From contig CAJINV010000004.1 in assembly GCA_905178155.1 (NCBI GenBank), forward strand, positions 1,178,881 to 1,242,880: DNA of 64,000 nucleotides, read 5' to 3'. The translations under genes and the position numbers were made by a program. Below are positions 44,966 to 56,435 of the stretch, in pieces. This DNA is from Amoebophrya sp. A120. Its lineage: Eukaryota > Sar > Dinophyceae > Syndiniales > Amoebophryaceae. The notes beneath the pieces were generated by a model that saw only the letters and a program-made list of their open reading frames with translations, searched no databases and was not told the origin of the DNA. Every line of letters starts with the position of its first letter. Position 1 is the stretch's first letter.

Positions 44966-46717
44966 GCTAGTCTGCAGGGCGCGTGGCGAAAATCCGATGT
45001 AGTGACTGGAAAGACTGATTGGCCTCGGCCGATCTACGTGGACCGGTTTGTTGTCGTGTTCGGCGTATGGAAAAACGATGCTTTCTTACGCGATTTGCTC
45101 GATTATACAAAAAACAAGTGGCGCAAATTAGTTGCAGAGGAGCTGCTACTCCAAAAAATATACGTTACCGTTACACGATGAACGAGCTCGGTCGCACGTG
45201 AAAAAGTGGTACCGTACTTGTTGCGAAAGATGAAATCTAACTCTTTCTGTCAACTTTCAACATTGGTTCGTTGTTGACAACTTTTTTGGCGAAAACCGCA
45301 CCGGATCATAGTAAAACGACTAGGCTAGAGTAAAAAATCTTGTCCCATTCTTGGCGGGACTGCATTTACGATTTGCAACATAAACGGTTGTACTACTCCG
45401 GCACTTATAATCAGTGAGGCAAAAATTGTACCCGTGCGGCAAATGTATAATTTCGCGATAAAAGTTTTAAAGTAAGACTCAGCTAAGTACTGCACGTCAA
45501 AGAAGTCAAAACATCAAACGCCTCGACGACAAATCAAAAAGCGCCTGAGTGATGATGATCTTCAAGAAAAGTAAGAGGCAGGTGATTTTGTTCGTTGTTC
45601 GCGAACGATAAATAGAAATGGGTACTATTAGCAAAATAACAGAGTCTGCTGGTTTTCGTGATTCTTCTCCAGAGGCTAGGGAGAAGCTGGACCTGAGACT
45701 GACTCGTCTACATCGAATCACAAGTACTACGATATTTTTGTGTATCGCGATTATTGCGATGGTATCCAGATAATTTCACGTCTCATACTAATCTTCTAAG
45801 AAAAAGCGGACTTTTCAAAGAGAATCTACAAAGATATGGGCAACGGTTGCTGTGTCTGATAGTTTTAAAAGACAGCGCCAGCATTCATTTTGGTACTACT
45901 CTTTAATAACCTAACAGGTTCTACTTGAAGATAACATCAATGAATTACTACTCAATGTGCTGGTCAATGCTGCTTATTATCTTGTGGGAAAGTAAGACTT
46001 CTATTTTACACATAAAGACTGTACAAATCGTTAATCTCTATCATCACTTGACAACCCGACTAAAATTTGTATTATCTTTGTCTTCTAATCCATCATTTTT
46101 TTCCTGTGGGCTGTAGAAATTAACACACGCATGACAAAAATGAAGCAAAAAAAATCACCCAATACGTAAATACCTTCCTTGAGCATCCTCAACTGATCAT
46201 CGCTTTCTTTCGCACGCGATCTGATTTTTTGGATTTTCAAATTTTGATTTTTGTGTTTTTTTCCTAAAGATCAAGGGGAGACCCAGAATTTGAATTTCTT
46301 TTCCAATTTCGCATGATAATTTCAAGATGATCTTCTTCTAATCCATTCTTGCTCAGCCTTTTTTGCGACCGGGGCGCGCAGTTGTAGTTTTCGTGCAGTA
46401 CTATAACCAAACGGAATGTAAGTGATGTTTGTTTATCCCTACAAAAAATCTGAATTCTCCACGTCTGAGCAGGTTCGCTCTAGTATTTCAATTTCGCGGA
46501 TCAATCGGACCACTTCACTAGTTGTCTATCGCAGGGAAGATCTCCAACATTTTCTAATTCTACTTCCGACAATCATACGCGGCTCGCAGACGTCCTACGC
46601 CATTGCAAATGAAAATCTCAGCGAGGTAGAGGCGTACAAGCACGTGCTGCCGACGGTTGAGACGAAATGCATATTATCGTACGTTGCGCAAGAAAAGAAA
46701 AGATCTTTCACGAAAGG
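44966..46717. other. Intergenic region
   Basis: About 1.75 kb, AT-rich. Only short frames; nothing supported. Confidence 0.5.
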
Positions 46718-46975
46718 TTACAACTTTACATTTTTATCCAGAAAATTCATGTTATACCCGATCAGTTGAGAGCCGGTGCCTGTTTTCGTGGCGCCACTCG
46801 CATTATCCACCTCGTCCCCCGCATTATTCGTTGGATGATTTTCTGTGCCGGAACTTATCCCACCGCTGGTCCCCGGAGCGTCTGCATCGGCTTTGTAGCC
46901 CATGGAGGCCAGGCGGAGCATCAGAGTTGCACTATCATCGTCCTGAGAGGACACGTCTGCGGTTGCGGCAGACAT
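46718..46975 (-). CDS. Doubtful small ORF (85 codons)
   Basis: An ATG at 46975 opens MSAATADVSSQDDDSATLML, then a Gly/Ser/Asn-rich part and a stop after LDKNVKL. Amino-acid composition is like that of the flanking genes, and the strand agrees. The frame stays open upstream without an ATG, and the sequence GTAAAG before the stop could be a donor, so this may be one exon of a longer gene or nothing. Confidence 0.3.
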   Translation of the reverse strand: MSAATADVSSQDDDSATLMLRLASMGYKADADAPGTSGGISSGTENHPTNNAGDEVDNASGATKTGTGSQLIGYNMNFLDKNVKL

Positions 46976-49357
46976 CTTGATGGTGCCTTTAAGATGGTAC
47001 AAGTGTTCGATGTACCAAGATTCAGTAAAAATCGAGCAATACGCACGATAATATTTAACAAGTTTTACACCGAGTTTGATGCTTGTTTTCAGCTTCAAGT
47101 TTTAGTGCCAAATGCCACGCGATCACGTGGCAGACACGTACTTCTTTTCCAGACGAAACTTTCATCGTGGACTATTAGTTTTGTGAACAATTCAGTTCCA
47201 ACTTTTGTTTCATGCCGCTACTTTTTGGTTGTGTTCTACTGCAGCCTCCATATGTAAGTACATGTATGAATCAGAGTAAGTTTTACGGTTCATCTGATTT
47301 TTCTACTGTTTCGAAGTTATACCTGCTATCAACGAGTTTGACTTTTTTTGGTTAAGGAAAAAGGACAATAAACAGAGCTGGCTTCACAATGAAAAAAGTA
47401 AACAGTATGTAGTCGTGCTGCAGCAAGTGGCTGCCTGCTACTTCTTCTAGAACTCTGACTCTCTGTTTTTACAACGTCCTCGTAAAATAGTGAGTGAAAT
47501 CGGAAAAACAGTTCAAGTTTTTCAATCTCAATTCTCGTCGTGCTCCTTACAAATCGTCCGTATGCCGTTTCATTAATTTTCGGTTGTATCTTAGCTAGGG
47601 TGAAAAGGAAAAAGGTGAAAACGTAATATGAGAATGCGGTGAGACAAGAGAATGCATCGGTGAGACGCGCATATCTTTCTGGCAAACTATTAGTGGTGAT
47701 GACTTATTTTGAAAAAAGTGTTGTGACTATGTCTTCAGTGAGAAAAAGTGAATTTCTTTACGTTCATGTCGTGATAACAACAAAAGTTAAAAAATCCAGA
47801 GCCAATTCTCAGAAAACAAAGTAAGGTACTATCGAGGAGGTAAGTGGGTGAAAACCAGAGTTGTGAGACGAGACTTACTTTAGTACAAAGGTCGTGTTTC
47901 TTTCAACAATCTCGATTACTTCGTGCCTACTTTTTCGAAATAATGGTGGAAAAAAGCAAGGTGTCACAGCAGGGTCCGAACAAGCAAACCCGGCGTGGTA
48001 TTTTGCTAAAAAAAAAAAATCGGGAGTGTATCTACTTCCAAGGCTCTAGTAGTATTTCGCCTGGACGAAAAGATGAGCAGTAGAGCTGAAGAACAAATCA
48101 AATTCCAAGAACTGTTCTAGAAAAAATCTTCGGTAGTTGCAATCTCATCTACATGGATCCGTGGCCGCAGTGGGAGGTCATCTTGTAGGGACTCCTAAAC
48201 AAAACCTGTGCCAACGGCCGGATCTTCAAGTAAGTACCTAGAAGAATTGGCCCCGCAAGCCAAGGTGGATCCGACGGCGGACCTCTACCTTGCTTGCTGG
48301 GTTGTAAATGTAATATAGTTGTTCAGTGGAACGAAATAAAAAATGAGCAAAATAGTCAAAACGCTTTAATTCGTAGTGTCAACAAATTACACTCATCAAT
48401 CCGCAAGTAGCAGGCTCCGCGCTTTGTTGTGTGAACAAAGGGGGGAGCGGCTCTGACAGGATTGGCAATGCTGGGTTGTATTCGAGTTTCGTAAAAAAAA
48501 ACGGACTGCGGGCGGCAGGAGGTGGAGCGGCGGTATTTACTGCTAAGCAGAGAGTAAAAATCTAGGTCGGTTCCTATCAAGTGATGAGGCAACTTAACTA
48601 CTTACATGGTGCGCAAGCATAAAGCGAAATCGAAAAGTGAAGTCGTCGAAAGTGGTTTCTCACATAGTGTAAGGCGGAAAAGAACAATGAAGTCCGCTAT
48701 ATTTCCCGGGGCCCGGCCGTGCTATATCAGGCTAGACATAAGTGAATTAGCATTTACACTAAGCAGCTGCAGCTGGAAGCTAAAGCTCAGGAAAAAAAAA
48801 AGTAAGCGGAAAACATGTAAAAACTGAAAAAAACACTTCCATCGAGATTGGAGATAATTTACAATTACAGCTGTGAATTGAATTCAATAAGACCGCTAAG
48901 AACTTTAGGAGACTAATCGCAAAATGTGGATTAGGAGTCCTGTGTGCGTCTGTAGTGGTGCTTCAAGTAGTGTTCAAAAGCCCATCAAGAAGCCATAATA
49001 TACGCAATCTCTTTGCCTCCATCTCGTTGTAAGTACTTATCATTCCACATGCTATCTGAGCGGTGCACCATCTGGAGTGTATTTATCTCTCTCCTCACGG
49101 GAAAGTCACGATCTAAATCGTACGTATGCACTTGACCGAAAAAAGGAATCAAAGGGGCAGGCGTGAACACACAAACGAAATTCATCAGCACAAGGAAAGG
49201 CGTGATCGTGAAAACACCTTTCATTATTGTGCTTGTCTTTGTTCTAGTAGGACAGCACGACAGCAGCACTTGTCTTTTTCATTGCGCGCTCGTGAAAAGA
49301 TGAATGCAAGACAAAAGATGCAGGAGAGAGGTAGGAAAGAAGCTCGAGGTCGGGCTA
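46976..49357. other. Intergenic region
   Basis: About 2.4 kb, AT-rich. Several GTAAGTA strings (for example near 48232 and 49030) hint at spliced transcripts, but I could not pair exons. No F1-F8 element. Confidence 0.5.
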
Positions 49358-52300
49358 TCAGGCTATCAAGCATTGCTTCACCATGCGCTTCACAAAATCT
49401 ACTCGCTCAGTATCCGTCTTTAGCAACTTCCAGCTATCCGCGAGGGTGTCGATGATGAGGATCCTAAATCCTAAATTTCTTATTGCTTCATGCCGCGCGC
49501 GGGTGAACCCGCGCAGGACATAATCTTGGGTACTACTATTATAGGTGTCTTCCTTGTGAAATGCGGTTTGATGTCCTCTACTTTTCGCGCAGCGTACGTT
49601 ACCGAACGAAGAAGATCCACCGCCGCCCCCGGCCCCGCCAGTAGCAGTGAGGAAAACATCACTCACACCGATCGCCTCCACAACAAGGAATCGACCCACG
49701 CACATCCGCAAGGTCCACGGTCCGGCTTTGACTTGCCGGATTTCCAGGAGGCTTGAGCTGCTCGCTCGGCTGCTTCTCGCAGTAGGTGTTGGTACTTGCT
49801 TCAACATTGCGTCGTGGTGGAATGAACCACCTTCAGTTTCTGATTCTGTTTTGCGTGGTGAAGCTGCAGTAACACGAGTAGAAGCTCTTTCAAACCAGTG
49901 CTTTAGCCTCGTCTCCCCGATCTGCAACAAGGCTTTCTTCAAATTCCTTGCAACCGCTCGCTCGTGGGACAGGAGGGGGACTTGTTTGTCAGGCGGGACT
50001 ACAGCATTTACAGCTTGTTCTTCTACACAGGAGAAATACGCTGCTGCATTCCCGTTCTTGCGCCCGCTGCTCGTGCCATGATCTGAATAAACTGCATTGT
50101 CGCAAGCAGAAGAACAATGAGTACTATCATGAGTAGAAAAACTACTATCGAGTAGCGCCCGGGCAAAGGTCAGCGACCTACTACTCGTCACGAGAAACGT
50201 GTTTTCCAAGTGAGTGAGACCAAGCATGGCCAGCGGTTTTTCTTCGCACACAGCCGCAGCAACACATACACGGATCAGATCGGCTTGCGTTGGTGAAGAT
50301 GGGGGTCGTCGTGGTTGCGGCCTGTCGCGGACTCCTGCAGGAGGTACTTCCTCGGAAAACAAGCCCTCGAATGATGAGCTTCGCAATTGCTTCTCTACTT
50401 CGACGAGTAATCTTCGTCGCACTGTGTGGACGACAAAAACCCCCTCCCGATGCGCCGGGGAGCGACCCAGTTTTGGATGTTCGTCCACCTTGTTACAGAT
50501 GATCGTCCCGCGTTTTCTGAAAACTCCGAATTTTGCGAAAGCGTACAGCATCTTTCCCAGATCTGCGAAGTCTACTTCCAGAGCAGGCCCTCGTGCTGCG
50601 GGATCTAGTTCTACCTCGGTCGGTATTTGTTCCTCTTCTTTGCTACCGCAGGAGGAACTCATTTTACTTCTCGCCGGAAAAATTTCCTCTAGCCTGGTGC
50701 CACTGGTTGCAGCTGCTCGTGTGCACCGGTCGGACGACGCAGTCAGCTCTTCCAACCGCTGGCAGATCTCCAGTGCTAAATCTTCTCGAAAGACCACGTC
50801 GTGCTGCGCGAAGATGTGCGCGAAGTTAGCCAATTCCGCGAAAGAGCTCCGTCTCAGGAGATTTTGTCTCGTGATAGTCTCCTGCTCTAACAGCGTCGAT
50901 GCCAAGCCACGGCAATCTTCAGGCGACTGGATCAAGTCTAGCAGGTCTGACAAGCTCAAAAAGAACGCAGGTCCTGCGCTAGAATTCGTTTCTGTCAAAG
51001 TGATGTAGTTGTTCTTGCGGTTATTTATTGGTCGCATTTTTTCCTCCTCTTCTCGACTTTTGGCACACAAAATCCGTAGCAATCGTAAATTTTCCTCCGC
51101 TTGTCCCTGTCCGCTGTGAAGACCAGCAGAAGTCTCACGTGACGCTAGCAAGCCACCACTTGTGACCGCAGCACTTCGCTCCTTCCATCCCGCAACCCTC
51201 AGCTGGTGTCGGGACCGGGCCAAGCCCCAAGATGGAGCGGAGGGAGGTGCAAAAATCGCTGATGAAGAAGATTCCGCAGACATTTTCGCCAGTTTCTGCA
51301 CTTGCTTGACAAACACCGCGGTTTCCCGGGCGCGAAATTGCTTTTTGTTTTTTTTGAAAAACTGCTGCGCCAGTTGCAGAAACTGGTTCGCGTTTTCATG
51401 TACTTGTTCGACTGTGACCACCTCCGAGGCAGATGATGTTGAACTGGCGTAGGATCTTCCGTAGTTGCTATGTGAAAAATCCTCTAGCTGCCCATCACTT
51501 GTTTTTAAACTTCCCTCACGCGGACCGCCTATCGCCGCAAACACTTCCAGGCCCTTGCAAATCTGGTCTGGCTGCCACTTCCCCGGGCTTTGCTCCAGTC
51601 GCTGCCGCAACACATCGGGCAGCCGGGTTTCTACCAGAGTTGTGGCCGCCATCGACGAAAAGTAGGATGTTGACCACAACCTCGCCCTGGAGCTGAGTGG
51701 AGAACTTGTTGATGTTGTGTCAGACGGAGACGACAAATTGTAACCACAGTTGCCCCGTCCACCATGGAAGGGCAAGGAGTACTTGTCCTCAGTACAATTC
51801 ACACTCCCTGTAGAAGTTCTGGGCATCAGCAACGGACCTCCAGCACACGACCTTTCCTCCAATTTGACTATCGAGTGAGAAAAGTCAACCAATTCCTTCA
51901 CCGGAAGAGCTGTGCACACTCTCGTCCCGTGTTGGCACAGCAAAGCCGGGAGGTCGGGGGTTATTTCAAACTGATCAGCTTCCACCGGGCGGTCGTTGCC
52001 ATGTCCACCTCTGAGTTGTAGTTTCTGAAGATGATTTATGTTGTAAAATCCCTTCGCACTTTCCACCAACGTGAAAGGGCAAACTTCCTGTGACTGCTTG
52101 GTAGCCAGCACGTCGACGAATTTTTGTTGCAAGAAGGAAAAAAAGTGGTGACGGAGGGTGGGGGGTAGAAGATCTTCATGGTCCTGCTCCTCTCCGCCCC
52201 GTTTTATTGTCTTCTGCGTCGTTTCTCCTGTGCTACCAAGCGAAAAAACATTTCTCTTCGCCTTTGCAATCGATGTCAGAAGCGCGGGCAGGCGCAGGAG

Positions 52301-55300
52301 TATTTCAGGAGCGATGTTTTTAACATGTTCTTGCGGAGTTGCAGTTTTTGACTCAGGCAGCGAACCTGCAGTCGACACAGTTGAATCTTGACCGGAAATG
52401 CCAACCGTTGACCTCGAAGTCGTCCCTAGCTGTAGCAGCCTCGACACACAAGGCTGCAGAAAGGTCTCTCGCAAGTCGTCGACTAAGAAGCCGCTCCTGC
52501 GCAATTCCCAACACACCTTGGCTACCTGTGTCTGCGTCATTTTTGGCAATTGTTTCCGAAACGCGGTTCGCCACTGCTCCTGCATCAGGCTTCTGGCTTT
52601 CAGCTGGTTCTGACGGTAGGCTTTACTTCTACCAGTTGTTGTTCCGCTAGCGATTTGAAACAGTGTGCTTCGTTGCCCATTTTTACCGGAGTGACCGATC
52701 ACGGGTTGATTCAAGTTAGCCACTGCGCCGAGCAACTCCACGAAGGTTGCGCAATCCAGCGTTCGCAACGCGGGTAAGACAATCTTCTCCGAAATTTCGC
52801 CGAAAACTTCGCGACAATACTCGTCGCGCGACAGGCGCGGGAGCTTGCTGTAAGTCAACAAAAGCGACACGGCGTCCCTTTTGTCTTTGGTTGTCTTCAA
52901 AGCTGGGAGTAAGCGGGACACCTCTCGGTGGATAACTGGCAAGAGCAGTTTCGGCTTGTTTTTACGCGTATGGCTCAGTTGCAAGGCCAAAAGCTGCCCT
53001 CGACAGGAGCCTTCGCCACCAGCAGATGATGTGCCAACATAATTCCCGCCTCCGTACAGAGTGAGCAGATCCAGTTGCTGCAAATCGGCTACCGCTTGCG
53101 CCAGCTCGCGAGGCCCGAACAGTGGGAGTTTTTCGATAATCGCTTCCGCAAGGGTGGGGAGAAAAGTTGTGTTCCCAGACCGCCCGTAGCCGGAGGATTT
53201 GGAATCGTGGGCTTGGCGGAGGAGGTCGAAATCGAGTTGTTGTGTTCGGTCCGGAGCTGGCTTTCTGGTGTTCTGTTGTTCATCCGAGCTGGAACGATGT
53301 TGGCACTTTTCCTCCTCGGCGTTAGGAGCCACGTCCCAAAACTCGATACTGGCGCCGTCTGGGGCGTTTTCTGCTACACCCCAAGAAGTCCTATGATCGG
53401 GTAGTTCGCTAGAAGCCTCCGAGCTGGTCTTCTGTGTGGACATTTTCTCCCCAGTGGAGGGTGGTAGAGAAATCGCGGCAGCTCTGATGTCTTCACACAT
53501 TGATCTTGATGTTGATGTTGGTCCTTCTGACGATGTTACAACTTCAGACACCCGTCGTGAGGAGGCCTCATTTCCCGACGAGCTTCCTGCCAATTGGTCC
53601 ATGTAGTCGCTACTGGCCCGCATTTTCGGAAAATAATTCCGAAATTTCGGGCACTTGCTGTAACATTTCGCCAGCCCTCGCAAAACCGCCAGCTGCGCTA
53701 CACAGGAAAGCTCTTTCACTTCCAGCGCGGCGAAATGGTCCCAAACCGCGGGCAGGGATGCAGTTGATGTTGAACAAAGCGCGTGACCCTCACTACTAGC
53801 GGCAAAGTGACAAGCGAAATGTGAAACAAAAGTGACCAGTCGCGTCACATCCATCGGGTGGATCAGTTTGTTCACACCGTTTTTGCTTTTTGCTGTTCCC
53901 CCGTGGAAATCCTCCTTCATCCCGTCGGCACGTCTGCCTGATGTCTCCACAGGAACACCACAGCTGCTCCGGCTGCTTCCTCCATTATGTGCGGCCCTGC
54001 TAAGTACCGGGAGAAATCCGTCTGCCACCGTTTTCGCCTGCTGGTAAAGTTCTCTTTCGTACTTTACACACAAGTGCGCAACTAGGGACAGCTGCTCCAC
54101 CGTTGTTAATATCGGCTGACCACCTTGATGGGGGCTTTGATACTGCGCTTTATTCGTGGAAGACGACGAGGAAGAGGGGAAAAATGACCTCTCTTCAGCG
54201 AAGATTCCTTCTGACGCCACACGAGCGGAACCGATCCTGCGGTCGCTCTGAATCTGATCCTCACCAGCATGAAGATCTTCTGACGCGCCAGAACCTCGTC
54301 CAGCAAGAATTTGATTTCCGTTTGTTGAAACTACACCTGAAGATGAACTCCAATTTCTGTACAAACTCGCCGTGGATTGCACAACAGCTTGGACGACCTC
54401 TGCAGGTATCCTCGGCGTGGTTTTCTTTGCGAGAAATCCGATGAACCGAAAAAGATCGTGGTTCGGCAAGCCGTCAGTGGCGGCAGGAATTTCGCCGTGC
54501 TATCAAAAGGAAAAATCCCCCCTCCCCATATCAAAACCAAGTTTCTGATGCAGGATTTGCGTACACAAATAAGATTTGTCTTGCTGGAGAGGAATGCAGC
54601 CCCATACTAAGCCTAAGTAGCGAGGTTCTGGCCTAGGCGTCTAGCATGAGACACGTCCGTGCTGTAGGCCCATCAGCATCACAAACCGCCTGCACAATGC
54701 CGCGGAGCTTGTGGAGTTGCCTTCTTGCAAAACAGACGCGATTTGTGGTCTCAAATCAGCAACACAAATTTCCGGAAACATACCTTTTCGATATGGGGAG
54801 GGGGGATTTTTCCTCTTAATACGTGCCGGTCCGAATCTGTGACCAGGTGCTCGAGAGTAGAAAGCTTGTTTCTTCTTCCTTTCTTTTTCTTTGCTTGATC
54901 TTGATCTTGATTTGCTTTCCCACTCATTCTATTTGGCTTCGAAGACTTCTTTGCATCAGCAACAGTGGTAGAATTTGTTGGAAGCGCTGGAATCTTGCTT
55001 TGATGGTGGACAAAGCTAGCCTTGAGCTTCTCGAATTCGGTGAGGACCACAGGTCGCTTCTCCTCGTGATCAGCATCAGATGCCTTTCCTTGTTTCCCGA
55101 GGATTTTTCCGGCTTTTATTTCTGGCACTAGCTGCAGTGCGGGCTGCTTTGTTCCCATTGTCTTTCCTGCTGTAAAAAGCTTGCCGCTCCTGTCGGACGT
55201 ACGGTGTGTTGTCGCGGAGAAGCTGCAGCTGCCTGAGGAGCTAGTACTACTTGAGGAACTACAACTGCTTGAGGAGCTACTGCTTGAGGAGCCACTGTAA

Positions 55301-55605
55301 TTTGAGTAACTCGTACTATTTGACGTGGCGAGAGGAACAATACCACCACGTGAAGTAGACGACGACGATGAAAAAGCACTGCTACAACTTGAGGGCTCTG
55401 TCAGCTTCAAATTATCAATCCGCTTGTTGATTATGGATTCGCCTTTCAACACCCGCGACTTGGTCCGATCGGGGGTAGCGCCGGCGGTCGTGGGTGCTGT
55501 AGTTCTGTTCGGCAAAGATTTCTGCCTCCCGCCCTGGACGAACATGGACTGCAAACGAGCCATGTCGTCGGCAAAAGAACTACTAGTGCGGCGTGGAGCG
55601 GCCAT
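49358..55605 (-). CDS. RAP-domain (FASTK-like) protein, probably organellar RNA-binding
   Basis: Two exons: 55605-54822 and 54500-49358, about 1970 residues. The 5.1-kb ORF of exon 2 begins only at TTG; the true start is the ATG at 55605 (MAAPRRTSSSFADDMARLQS), because exon 1 ends ...TDSDRH and splicing out the F5 element continues GEIPAATDGLPNHDLFRF in the same frame. Exon 1 is Ser-rich and basic. Exon 2 has scattered helical-repeat segments typical of FASTK/RAP proteins (LFGPRELAQAVADLQQLDLL; TQVAKVCWELRRSGF; ADLGKMLYAFAKFGVF; FAELANFAHIFAQHDVVF). The C-terminal ~90 residues fit a RAP domain: RFLVVEAIG ... YVLRGFTRARHEAIRNLGFR, ILIIDTLADSWKLLKTD. RAP proteins act on mitochondrial or plastid RNA, and the family is expanded in alveolates. 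Domain calls are by eye. Confidence 0.8.
54501..54821 (-). mobile_element. F5 introner-like element joining two halves of the RAP gene
   Basis: 321 bp. Inverted core GGAAAAATCCCCCCTCCCC near both ends; exact duplication CGTGC (54496-54500, 54822-54826). Opposite orientation to the 6176 copy, with clearly related interior (GGCCTACAG..., CTCTCCAGCAAGACAAA). Confidence 0.93.
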
Positions 55606-56435
55606 GCTCAAATTGATGTAAAGCCGAAAAGCGAATAAGTACTTGATGAAGGCCTTAAACTCAGTTTCTTTATGCAGGTGCAGCTTTCCGTAGGTTTTAA
55701 CAAATACAAACGTTCGCTCCTTCCAATTGATCAAACCTTCCAACTAAGGAGGAGTTAAACGCCGTGTGAACCAAATTTGTGCAAAAACTACAATCAACGA
55801 CCACCGAAGCGAAAGAAGAGTGACCGGAGTTTCGCTGCACAGAATTGATGTAAAAGCAGGACTTTTGATAACAACTCCAGAGCGCTGCTACTTAGTTTCT
55901 TTGGGCATGATTCTCTTCCGAATTCACGACACCGATAGTGTTCATTTTGCAAAAAATGAAGAAAGCCGCACACGACATGGTGGAACAGTTGCGGCTGACG
56001 TTGGAGGGTTTTGTCTCCTTTAACTTCTGGACTTTGCGCAAACGATCGATCCTGATCCATCGACGAGACGAAGACTTGAGGAGAACGGAAGAACTCTCAT
56101 CTCGTTATCGATCTGCTAGTACTGTTACCACCAGGAGACTGCGAGACCGTCGTCCATGATCTTCCTTCCCGGGGCCAACAACCGTCGCCGTGCGATCTTG
56201 GGATAACGCTCAAAGAGCCACTGAGCAGCTTAAGCCTTTCACTGCCATGAGAGGATTCATGTCCGTCTTGGCACCAAGGTCGGATGATAACAATGATAAT
56301 CTTCATTGCGAAAAGAATAAAAACAGTTTAGCTTTACTCATTAATGGTATACCGGCATGAATTCACATCGGCCAAGCTTCGTCGACGGCACGTAAAACGG
56401 AAAGAATTCAAAACAAGGACCGATCACTGCAATTA
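55606..56435. other. Intergenic region
   Basis: About 0.8 kb; 5' flank of the RAP gene and 3' flank of the next. Nothing else seen. Confidence 0.5.

Noticed and set aside
49358-54469. RAP protein as an independent gene starting at 54469
   Set aside because: The codon there is TTG, and the upstream exon continues in frame across the F5 element.
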